From Tubulanus polymorphus (taxonomy: Eukaryota; Nemertea; Palaeonemertea; Tubulaniformes; Tubulanidae): a stretch of DNA of 64,000 nucleotides. A program made the translations under genes and the position numbers. Location: NCBI RefSeq assembly GCF_964204645.1, contig NC_134031.1, positions 13,800,501-13,864,500 on the forward strand, in the 5' to 3' direction. Below are positions 49,948-58,100 of the stretch, piece by piece. Position 1 is the first letter of the stretch. Each line of letters starts with the position of its first letter. The notes below the pieces were generated by a model that ran no database searches, was not told the DNA's origin, and was given only the letters and a program-made list of their open reading frames with translations.

Positions 49948-50231
49948 ATTCAATTAGTTTGTTAATCTAGTTGAATTCTAGTTATTGGTAGTTGTAACAA
50001 AAATCAAATAGATTTAACAATATTTTAACTAGCTTGTTAATCTATTTTAATTCTAGTTACATTCTAGTTGAATTCTAGTTGTTAGTAGTTGAAACAAAAA
50101 TCAACTAGATTTAACTAGAAATAAACAAAAACAACAATATTTCAACTAGCTTGTTAATCTAGTTGAATTCTAGTTACATTCTAGTTAAATTCTAGTTGCA
50201 ACATCACACAATTAATTTTTTTGTTATATAA
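49948..50231. promoter_or_regulatory. CTAGTT/AACTAG-iterated intergenic region
   Basis: The only long non-coding gap in the intact gene cluster. I count nine CTAGTT and four AACTAG hexamers in 284 bases. Several are in runs with an 11-base period (CTAGTTGAATTCTAGTT), about one helical turn. Sense and reverse motifs alternate, so the strand can fold. An equivalent spacer is kept in element 2 (56037-56333). Candidate protein-binding array, packaging signal or replication element; function unknown. Confidence 0.6.
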
Positions 50232-50837
50232 ATGGTAGGTGAAAAGAAAATAAAATCTAAAAATGGTGATGTTCCAATTGAAAAAACTTTAGATAATTTA
50301 GGAATAACAGAAACAAAATTAACTCCAGATGATGGTGTTTTAAATAATGTTACAACAAATAATAATTATGAATATTATCTTTATTGTAAACATCAATTAG
50401 AAATATTAATAGCATCTGGAAAATGTAAAAATTTTGTCAGTAAAAATTTAACTTATAATGAATTAGACACAATGAAATCAGATGAAATTATTAGATTATT
50501 TAAGATTTATGAAGCCGCGAGAACAGCTAGAATTAATGACGCGATATCATAAAATGTAGTAAAAGGTTATAGTAAATTATGTAATTATATACTACCAATT
50601 GAAAATGAAAATAGATTATATTCCGATTTAAAAAATGACTATTTAGTTATGACTGAATTAAATAAATGGATTGGATATTTATCATTTCAATTAGGTGGAT
50701 TTATGACATTATTATCAACTGGAGTTATAACATTTTCAAATATTGAAAGTAAAAATATTTCTATAATAAATGAGCGAGGTGAAAGAAGTGAAGGAATTAA
50801 CTGTGAAGAAAAAACCGAGAACTCAGAAACAAATTGA
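50232..50837 (+). pseudogene. Broken copy of the p180 membrane protein gene
   Basis: Starts TTTTTTTGTTATATAAATG. The frame is stopped by TAA at 50550-50552, and homology continues in the same frame from 50553 to a hydrophobic segment (LSFQLGGFMTLLSTGVITFS). The end of the frame also differs by a short A-run length change and runs into the next gene. The uninterrupted relative is at 55487-56029. Function unknown. Confidence 0.82.
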
Positions 50838-51138
50838 ATGGTCTCGACAATTAGGAATTAAATCACAAGAATATAAAAAAGCTGTAAAAGAAAAAATAAG
50901 TAATAAAAATGTTAATAAAAATGGTGAAAATATTGTTATTTCTACTCCTTCTAATAATAGAATATTTGATAAATGTCTATATTCTACAGTTGGATTTGTA
51001 ATTGTATTCATTTTGATTGGGTGTAATTGGTATAAGAAATCAAATAAAATTCATGATATTAATAATTCTGAAACAAATGCTATCAAAAATGAAAATACTT
51101 CTGAAATTCCAAAATTGATAATAAAAAAAATGGATTAA
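50770..51138 (+). CDS. Small basic single-TM protein (122 aa)
   Basis: A Lys-rich N-terminus with KKPRTQKQIEWSRQLGIKS, a Ser/Asn linker and one membrane segment (~77-98, VGFVIVFILIGC), then a polar tail. Its ATG (ATAATAAATGAG) lies within the end of the preceding gene. The C-terminus differs from the 135-residue copy (55083-55490) because an A-run differs in length. No known function. Confidence 0.7.
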   Translation: MSEVKEVKELTVKKKPRTQKQIEWSRQLGIKSQEYKKAVKEKISNKNVNKNGENIVISTPSNNRIFDKCLYSTVGFVIVFILIGCNWYKKSNKIHDINNSETNAIKNENTSEIPKLIIKKMD

Positions 51139-51282
51139 TATTTTAGAAAAAAAGCAAAAAAAATAATTTTTTTTAATTAATTGAATATTAATTGAATATC
51201 TCACTACTTTTGTCTATCTATGCGGAGCAATTAAATTGTCCAGATAAGTCATTTCGGATTCTAGATATTCATTATTTTTATT

Positions 51283-52205
51283 ATTTTATTTTGTTTTTAC
51301 TTGAATATTGTATTACAGTCGTTTCTTATTATTAGTTTTTTCTTAAATTGAAAGATGGCAGCACTGGGTGTGATGCTAAAATGAATATTTGAATTTGAAT
51401 TTGAATTTGTTAATCAATTAACATAGTAATTGATCACTAATTTGATTAAAAATTATATCATAATGAAGTTAAAAATACATAATTCATTTATCAGTTTCAT
51501 TCTTACATTCTTTTCATTCAGAATAATTTATAATTTCAAATTTCACATATTTTTTTAACACCAACAACATTTACTTAGGTGTTTTAGCTAAGTATATAAG
51601 GTAATTCATTCAACCACTAGAGTGCCGCCGGGCTTGGCTTGCAGGGGCATTTCGAAAATGCACCTTTGCTCCGTGGTTCTCCTTCAGTTTCGACTTTCGA
51701 TCCTCCTTTCGGGGGTAAGGGGTTGATAGGAAATGCATCAGGCGCCTTTAATATAATGTGTTTCCTGTCAACCATTGAAGGAGAATTGGTGAGGTGTGGG
51801 TCACAGGGGTGTAAGTAGAAGTGCTTGGGGATAGGTATCTCGTGGCGCCTCTCAATAACGGGATGCTTATCCCCTAAAAACTCTGCGAGTCAAGACGGGT
51901 GGTTTTGCTAAAACTTACCATAAAAACATTGAAATATTCCTTTTAATCACGATAGAATGATGACTATCCTCCTGTTGTCACGGTTGAGCTAATTTAAATA
52001 AACCTCGTTTTCAGCAACTAATGAAAACGTAGTAATTCAATACCAGCTAACTGGCTTGTGTGTGTTGTATGTACTGTGTGCTTATTATATAACAACAACG
52101 TTGTGCAACACCTGTTTGATTGATAAATATTCAAATGAAGCACTCTCTTACAATAATATGTAACAGATGTACTGTATGATTATAGTTGTTTATAAAACGA
52201 CTAAG
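51283..52205. mobile_element. ~920-bp insertion in Polinton 1 flanked by a 35-bp direct repeat
   Basis: Absent from Polinton 2. The 35 bases on its left (51248-51282) recur with one mismatch on its right (52206-52240), whereas element 2 has a single copy. The interior is less AT-rich, with a GC-rich core (about 51620-51910) that contains several short self-complementary stretches. No ORF of note and no family recognised. Confidence 0.65.
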
Positions 52206-52246
52206 GTCATTTTGGATTCTAGATATTCATTATTTTTATTTCTTAT

Positions 52247-52573
52247 TTAATCAACAATTTCTAAATCATGATGACCGTCTTCATTTTTCCCATGATATAT
52301 TATTTTAAATCCTACTAAATCTTTCAATTCCTCCATACTCAATGAAACCCATTTATCGGGTAAAAACACTTTAAATTCTCGTGATGTACTAACATTACAG
52401 TAGCTTAAATTAGCTGATACTTTCTCTCCATATTTAGTTTTTATCTTTTCTAATTTCAATATTTTATGTTCAATTTCTTTTGTAACATCAACTAACTTTT
52501 TTATTTCAAATTGTTTTTTTGCTGGTTTTATTCTGTTATTTATTGTTGCTAAGAATGCTTTTCTATCTCCCAT
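52247..52573 (-). CDS. Right-terminal small Polinton protein (108 aa)
   Basis: Basic N-terminal half, then ILKLEKIKTKYGEKVSANLS, FKVFLPDKW and FKIIYHGKNEDGHHDLEIVD. The TKYG...FLP..W...Y.G layout resembles small beta-rich (possibly OB-fold, ssDNA-binding) proteins found in many invertebrate virus-like elements. This is pattern memory, not proof. The start codon lies in the terminal inverted repeat, so its leader is the same as that of PolB. One residue different from 54631-54957. Confidence 0.72.
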   Translation of the reverse strand: MGDRKAFLATINNRIKPAKKQFEIKKLVDVTKEIEHKILKLEKIKTKYGEKVSANLSYCNVSTSREFKVFLPDKWVSLSMEELKDLVGFKIIYHGKNEDGHHDLEIVD

Positions 52574-52658
52574 TTATTAGGAAAAAAAATTACTTGTGGT
52601 GATGAGTGGTGTCTCGCCCTCACGCCCTCTGGCCTGAAACCCCACTTTTCTAATTACT
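52569..52658 (-). repeat. Polinton 1 right terminal inverted repeat (90 bp)
   Basis: Identical, in reverse complement, to 35204-35293. It ends TAATTACT, followed by the TATAAT duplication at 52659-52664. Confidence 0.95.
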
Positions 52659-52664
52659 TATAAT
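52659..52664. repeat. Right target-site duplication of Polinton 1 (TATAAT)
   Basis: Matches 35198-35203 exactly, directly outside the terminal CT. Confidence 0.92.
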
Positions 52665-53166
52665 CGAACTTTCGATCTAATGCTACGACATGGACCCGTG
52701 CATAAATATCGTTTTAGAGTCAAATGATCGACCCTGATTCCTCCCCCCCCCCCCCAATTTATATCTTCTTGAGTAGGTGCATGCACCCGTAGGTCATAGT
52801 TTTTTCATACTCTTCCATTGGTATGACTGGTGACATAGTAATGCAATTAGAAGAATCAATTAGTCAATTCCCACATTTTGAAAGACTTTTATAATGCGAG
52901 ACTGTGCGCGGCAGCACAGGCAGTTAGCGCGATTGGCTTGGGATACATGCGTTACTGGTTTCTTCGAAAGTTCCACTTGGGCCCAATGGAATGAAGGTTT
53001 GAACCAGATTTGATGCGATATCACTTTCGATGGCACTATTTGGGTTTTGCGCTGTGATAGATGGCTGCGCTATTTGCGTACGGTTTCACTTTCACAAAGG
53101 CAATATTTCGAATATTTCCCCAGGTTTTATACGTACGGTTCGGACGGAGTTTCAATGCGCACTTAT
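52665..53166. other. Host DNA between the two Polintons
   Basis: Contains a C-run (52742-52755) and no recognisable gene. Confidence 0.4.
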
Positions 53167-53343
53167 TCTTTTCCAGTATTTAGTATCAATTTTTTCTAGT
53201 TTTTCAATATGATATTCATCATCTTTTGATAATTTATCTAATTTTTTAAATGTAAATTCTAATTTTTAGGCGCGAATCTTGCATTTAATTTATTCAATTT
53301 CTTTGATTTCATTGCTTTTCCCTTTGGTTTGTTTCCTCTGCAT
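53167..53343 (-). pseudogene. Relic of a Polinton terminal gene (108-aa gene relative)
   Basis: On the minus strand, a TTTATAAATG start is followed by a Lys-rich frame with two in-frame stops. It ends in EYHIEKLEKIDTKYW, which parallels HKILKLEKIKTKYG of the 108-residue Polinton gene. The sequence is too diverged to come from either adjacent element, so it marks a separate, older insertion. Confidence 0.5.
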
Positions 53344-53402
53344 TTATAAAGAAAGAAATTAACCTACCCTACCTCATTTCTACGTATTTTACCTACCGTA
53401 CC

Positions 53403-53545
53403 TCATGCATATCTACCTAAATATATTTTAATCGAATTAGATTTATCAAATTCAATACAACATTTACAATTCTTGATATTTTATATTGAATTATATAACG
53501 AATTAAAGGCAATAACTGCTTACATTGATCACAATATTTATAATC
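53403..53545 (-). pseudogene. Frameshifted zinc-binding ORF relic
   Basis: Minus-strand frame DYKYCDQCKQLLPL (C-x2-C), then, after a frame change, NCKCCIEF and IYLGRYA with stop TGA at 53405-53403. The Cys spacing suggests a small zinc ribbon. The AT-rich codon style is like that of the Polintons. Probably part of the same decayed element as 53167-53343. It abuts Helentron-like copy F. Confidence 0.35.
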
Positions 53546-53548
53546 ATT

Positions 53549-54514
53549 TTTAGCCCACTTGCGACTTAAGCCTATTGCGTTCACTTTTCGTCCGTCTGTC
53601 CGTAGACGGAATCCAGTTATTTTGGGAAGTTTTGAAGACGCTTCAAGGTAATGTCTTGATATTTGGGTTAAACATGTATCTACACTAGACACATCTTCAA
53701 CCCAAAAACTGGCCCTGTCAGAATCAAGATGGCCGACTGGCAGCCATTGTTGTTCGTCAACATCAGCACTTTTTACACAGTTTTGAACTTTTTGAGGAAA
53801 ATTTTGTAGACGCATTGATCAATTAGCTTGATCTGTCGTATATATTTGAATCTTCCAAAAGCCCATTCCAGCGTAAGAAAAATTGGGTCGATCGGACTCA
53901 AGATGGCCGTCCTATGACATTTTTAGTGGCCAAAATTGTCGATTTTGGCCCGAATTCTGAGTCCTGAAGCTTCCTACTGGTTTGCCATTTCTCATTGCAA
54001 TTTGTCATTGGTACTCTTTGGAAAGGGATGTTTTATACCTGAGAGACAGGTACGTATTTTTGATCAGCCAATCATGACGCCATTGGCGGCCATCTTGGTG
54101 TTGTCAGTACTCTTTCGTAGGTGGAAAAACGTTTTTTGACATTATATTGATACCTAAGCATATTTTGTTACCACTGGTTTTAAGGACATTATTATATTTT
54201 ATATGGTCACCAGGGCGCGTTGAATAGTAGAATAATTTAGTATTTCCTTATTAGATTGGTACCTAGGCATATTTTGTTACCATGATCGATTACAAATTTG
54301 TTGCTTATGACATGTTCTATGATTGTGGTTAGTTTCAAGGTCATTGGGTTTCGCATATGGTCACCACGGGGCGTTGAATAGTAGAATTACTTAGTATTTC
54401 CATATTAAAATGGTAACGAGGCATATTTTTTATCACAATCAATTACAAAATCTGCTGACACGTTCTATGATTGTGGTGAGTTTCAAGGTCATTAGTTTTT
54501 GTATATGGTATATG
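53549..54514 (+). mobile_element. Helentron-like copy F, interrupted by Polinton 2
   Basis: Starts TTTTTAGCCCACTTGCGACT and runs through the usual 5' region and three ~150-bp internal units. It stops inside a unit at TTTTTGTATATGGTATATG, where Polinton 2 begins. The missing 3' end should lie beyond Polinton 2's far end, outside the window. Confidence 0.7.
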
Positions 54515-54625
54515 AGTAATTAGAAAAGTGGGGTTTCAGATCAGAGGGCGAGAGGGCGAGACACCACTCATCACCACAAGTAATTTTTTTTTTCCTACTC
54601 ATCACCACAAGTAATTTTTTTTCCT
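54515..54625 (+). repeat. Polinton 2 terminal repeat with internal duplication
   Basis: Similar to the 90-bp repeat of element 1, with a few substitutions (for example AGATCAGAGGGCGAGAGGGC). The last ~30 bases, ACTCATCACCACAAGT plus T-run, are duplicated in tandem (54566-54596 and 54597-54625). The longer T-run copy lies outside. Confidence 0.88.
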
Positions 54626-54630
54626 AATAA

Positions 54631-54957
54631 ATGGGAGATAGAAAAGCATTCTTAGCAACAATAAATAACAGAATAAAACCAGCAAAAAAACAATTTGAAA
54701 TAAAAAAGTTAGTTGATGTTACAAAAGAAATTGAACATAAAATATTGAAATTAGAAAAGATAAAAACTAAATATGGAGAGAAAGTATCAGCTAATTTAAG
54801 CTACTGTAATGTTAGTACATCACGAGAATTTAAAGTGTTTTTACCTGATAAATGGGTTTCATTGAGTACGGAGGAATTGAAAGATTTAGTAGGATTTAAA
54901 ATAATATATCATGGGAAAAATGAAGACGGTCATCATGATTTAGAAATTGTTGATTAA
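54631..54957 (+). CDS. Terminal small Polinton protein (108 aa), element 2
   Basis: Differs from the element 1 protein (52247-52573) by one residue (Thr for Met at about 79). Same CCTAATAAATG start adjoining the terminal repeat. Possible OB-fold-like, DNA-associated protein; not proven. Confidence 0.72.
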   Translation: MGDRKAFLATINNRIKPAKKQFEIKKLVDVTKEIEHKILKLEKIKTKYGEKVSANLSYCNVSTSREFKVFLPDKWVSLSTEELKDLVGFKIIYHGKNEDGHHDLEIVD

Positions 54958-55082
54958 ATTTAAAAAAAAATAAATTAATAAAAATAATGAATATCTAGAA
55001 TCCGAAATGACTTATCTGGACAATTTAATTGCTCCACATAGATAGACAAAAGTAGTGAGATATTCAATTAATATTCAATTAA

Positions 55083-55490
55083 TTAAAAAAAATTATTTTT
55101 TTTTTGCTTTTTTTCTAAAATATTAATCCATTTTTTTATTATCAATTTTGGAATTTCAGAAGTACTTTCATTTTTGATAGCAGTTGGTTCAGAATTACTA
55201 ATATCATGAATTTTATTTGATTTCTTATACCAATTACACCCAATCAAAATGAATACAATTACAAATCCAACTGTAAAATATAAATATTTATCAAATATTC
55301 TACTATCAGAAGGAGTAGAAATAACAATATTTTCACCATTTTTATTAACATTTTTATTACTTATTTTTTCTTTTACAGCTTTTTTATATTCTTGTGATTT
55401 AATTCCTAATTGTCGAGACCATTCAATTTGTTTCTGAGTTCTCGGTTTTTTCTTCACAGTTAATTCCTTCACTTCTTTCACTTCGCTCAT
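55083..55490 (-). CDS. Small basic single-TM protein (135 aa), element 2
   Basis: Homologue of 50770-51138, with the same PRTQKQIEWSRQLG motif and membrane segment. The frame continues longer at the C-terminus because the A-run before the last codons differs in length. Overlaps the upstream p180 gene by 4 bases. Confidence 0.7.
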   Translation of the reverse strand: MSEVKEVKELTVKKKPRTQKQIEWSRQLGIKSQEYKKAVKEKISNKNVNKNGENIVISTPSDSRIFDKYLYFTVGFVIVFILIGCNWYKKSNKIHDISNSEPTAIKNESTSEIPKLIIKKWINILEKKQKKNNFF

Positions 55491-56029
55491 TTATTATAGA
55501 AATATTTTTTACTTTCAATATTTGAAAATGTTATAACCCCAGTTGATAATAATGTCATAAATCCACCTAATTGAAATGATAAATATCCAATCCATTTATT
55601 TAATTCAGTCATAACTAAATAATCATTTTTTAAATCGGAATATAATCTATTTTCATCTACAATTGGTAGTATATAATTACATAATTTACTATAACCTTTT
55701 ACTACATTTTCTGATATCGCGTCATTAATTTTAGCTGTTCTCGCGGCTTCATAAATCTTAAATAATCTAATAATTTCAACTGATTTCATTGTATCTAATT
55801 CATTATAAGTTAAATTTTTATCAACAAATTTTTTACATTTTCCAGATGCTATTAATATTTCTAATTGATGTTTGCAATAAAGATAATATTCATAATTATT
55901 ATTTGTTGTAACATTATTTAAAGCACCATCATCTGGAGTTAATTTTGTTTCTGTTATTCCTAAATTATCTAAAGTTTTTTCAATTGGAACATCACCATTT
56001 TTAGATTTTATTTTCTTTTCACCTCCCAT
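55487..56029 (-). CDS. p180 membrane protein, intact copy
   Basis: 180 residues: a polar N-terminal ~130, then LSFQLGGFMTLLSTGVITFS (about 151-170) as a single membrane segment. No recognised domain. Starts at a TTTTATAAATG. The relative in element 1 (50232-50837) is interrupted by a stop. Confidence 0.75.
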   Translation of the reverse strand: MGGEKKIKSKNGDVPIEKTLDNLGITETKLTPDDGALNNVTTNNNYEYYLYCKHQLEILIASGKCKKFVDKNLTYNELDTMKSVEIIRLFKIYEAARTAKINDAISENVVKGYSKLCNYILPIVDENRLYSDLKNDYLVMTELNKWIGYLSFQLGGFMTLLSTGVITFSNIESKKYFYNK

Positions 56030-56036
56030 TTATAAA

Positions 56037-56333
56037 ACAAATAAATTAGTTGTGTTGTTGCAACTAGAATTCAACTAGAATTCAACTAGAATGTAACTAG
56101 AATTCAACTAGATTAACAAGCTAGTTGAAATATTGTTGTTTTTGTTTATTTCTTGTTAAATCTAGTTGATTTTTGTTTCAACTACTAACAACTAGAATTC
56201 AACTAGAATGTAACTAGAATTAGACTAGATTGACAAGCTAGTTAAAATATTGTTAAATCTAGTTGATTTTTGTTACAACTACCAATAACTAGAATTCAAC
56301 TAGAATTCAATTAGATTAACAAGCTAGTTGAAT
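56037..56333. promoter_or_regulatory. CTAGTT/AACTAG-iterated region, element 2
   Basis: Mirror counterpart of 49948-50231, with the same iterated hexamers, mostly 11-base spaced (AACTAGAATTCAACTAG). Kept at similar length despite being non-coding. Confidence 0.6.
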
Positions 56334-56942
56334 TTAAATAAATTCATATTTAAATGGGTGTTGTAATCTAAATAGTAATTTTGATCTTTTAATATTTTTC
56401 AACTTATCCATATATTCATTATGTAAATCATGTGGAATAATATCATTTTCCTCAAGTGCATTTTTCATTGATTTTCTATCTTTATTGTAGAATAAAACTA
56501 GAAATCTTATATTCTCTCTAAAATCTTTCACAATTGAATTATATTTTTGATTTAAAACCCAAGTTGTTATCCCAAAATGTCTCCCAGAGAAAGCTAAATA
56601 GCATAACTCACTTTCTCTAATTTTTGAATCATGTAAATTTGCACAATCATCTATGATAAATAATGTATTTGATCCTTTATAAATATCAATTGCTATTTTT
56701 ATACAATTATCTAAATTTTCTTTTACTGTTTTAGGATCTAATATAATAAATTTATTATTCCTAGTAATATTTCTATCATAAGTTTGATTAAATTCATATG
56801 TTGGACAAAATAATACTATATTATCAAAATAGTTTTTGTAAACAGTTTCTAATAAATTTAATATGAAATAAGTTTTTCCACAATTTGTTACGCCAGAAAT
56901 TAACATATTATGAGGCTCAAATATGAATAATTCCTTATTCAT
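56334..56942 (-). CDS. FtsK/HerA-type packaging ATPase, element 2
   Basis: 202 residues, intact, with Walker A GVTNCGKT and Walker B LFIIDDC. Only a handful of substitutions from 49339-49947. Directly abuts the INT stop through the shared TAAATG. Confidence 0.92.
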   Translation of the reverse strand: MNKELFIFEPHNMLISGVTNCGKTYFILNLLETVYKNYFDNIVLFCPTYEFNQTYDRNITRNNKFIILDPKTVKENLDNCIKIAIDIYKGSNTLFIIDDCANLHDSKIRESELCYLAFSGRHFGITTWVLNQKYNSIVKDFRENIRFLVLFYNKDRKSMKNALEENDIIPHDLHNEYMDKLKNIKRSKLLFRLQHPFKYEFI

Positions 56943-58070
56943 TTATATATTTTTAATTTTACTTGATAATATCCATTCATTGAATTTATCTGGCCATCCA
57001 ACCCATTTTACTAAAGAATATTTTTTTCTTTTAATAGTTTTTGTTTTTAGTACTTTTTCAATTTTATATTCTTGTTCTATATTTTCAGTAGTTAAACTTA
57101 ATTCTTCTTCATAAAAATATCCATCAACTTCTTCACCATCTAAATCTTCTAATTTATAGACATATGGTTTAGTTGTTATTACCTTTTTTATTTTATATAT
57201 TTCTCTAGTAAAATTTCGATCGTATCCTTTATCAAATATCTTTTTATACTTAGAAATTCTAACATTTTGACCAACTTTAAATTTAGGTTCACCAAAATCA
57301 TCTACAAGAAATGCTCCATATAAATTATTCCAAACAATTTCAGCATTTTCAGGTTTTCTAGCATCAATAGGTTTCATTCCAATAGAAGAATGATAAGAAT
57401 TATTATATCCTTCTATCAATTTTGGTAAAACATCAATCCATTTAAAAGTATTATTTGCTGTAAAATATTTCCACATTCTTGTTCTTAATGTTCTATTAAA
57501 TCGTTCAACAACTGCTGCTTTTTTATCCGATTTTGTTGAAAAATATTTAATATTATGAAAATCTAAAAGTCCATGAACAAGTGAATTATCAAATTCTTTT
57601 CCATCATCAAATTGTATTTTTTCTGGTTTTAGTTTATCATCCGAAAGAAATTTTCTTAAAACATTTGATGTTTGTACAGCATCTTTTCTATAAAGTGGGA
57701 AACTCCATACATAACGACTAAAAATATCAATTATATTCAATAACCACCAATAATCATCATTATCTTTCTTAACATTTTTCATATCAATTAAATCTCCTTG
57801 CCACTGTTGATCTACATAACTTACCATAGTTTTACGAGTTTTATATTTTCTAACAATTTTTTTATGTGTTGTATATGTTGGTTGTTCTAACATAAATTCA
57901 TTTATATCTTTATATTTAACTAAATTTTGTGGGATTATCTTATCTAATTTATCTTGTTTTACTTTACGCCATATATTTTTAGTAGAAGAATAAGCAACCG
58001 AACTCTCAGGGTTGTAATATAAATTTCTTAAATATTGTTCTTTAATATTAGGAGTTTTTTTACCACTCAT
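56943..58070 (-). CDS. int: Retroviral-type integrase with chromodomain, element 2
   Basis: 375 residues, intact, with QWQGDLIDM, FDDGKEFDN, VVERFNRTL and the C-terminal chromodomain conserved. About ten substitutions from 48211-49338. Confidence 0.95.
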   Translation of the reverse strand: MSGKKTPNIKEQYLRNLYYNPESSVAYSSTKNIWRKVKQDKLDKIIPQNLVKYKDINEFMLEQPTYTTHKKIVRKYKTRKTMVSYVDQQWQGDLIDMKNVKKDNDDYWWLLNIIDIFSRYVWSFPLYRKDAVQTSNVLRKFLSDDKLKPEKIQFDDGKEFDNSLVHGLLDFHNIKYFSTKSDKKAAVVERFNRTLRTRMWKYFTANNTFKWIDVLPKLIEGYNNSYHSSIGMKPIDARKPENAEIVWNNLYGAFLVDDFGEPKFKVGQNVRISKYKKIFDKGYDRNFTREIYKIKKVITTKPYVYKLEDLDGEEVDGYFYEEELSLTTENIEQEYKIEKVLKTKTIKRKKYSLVKWVGWPDKFNEWILSSKIKNI

Positions 58071-58100
58071 TTATATATCCTTAATTTTAACTTTATATTT

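Larger units (their letters stand above)
35204..52658 (+). mobile_element. Polinton/Maverick 1, complete (17,455 bp)
   Basis: Bounded by 90-bp identical terminal inverted repeats starting 5'-AG and ending CT-3', and flanked by TATAAT. It encodes the Polinton core: PolB, retroviral-type integrase, FtsK/HerA ATPase, double-jelly-roll MCP and penton, plus about ten further genes. It is much more AT-rich than the host DNA. All genes are on the plus strand except the VLTF3-like gene and the right-terminal 108-residue gene. The element is decayed: PolB, the p180 gene and the MCP C-terminus carry premature stops, and a ~920-bp insertion lies at 51283-52205. No adenovirus-type protease was seen. Confidence 0.97.

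Noticed and set aside
53417-53815. 132-codon minus-strand ORF between the Polintons
   Set aside because: Its larger part is a translation of the Helentron-like repeat. Only the last ~45 codons look protein-derived, and these are listed separately as a relic.
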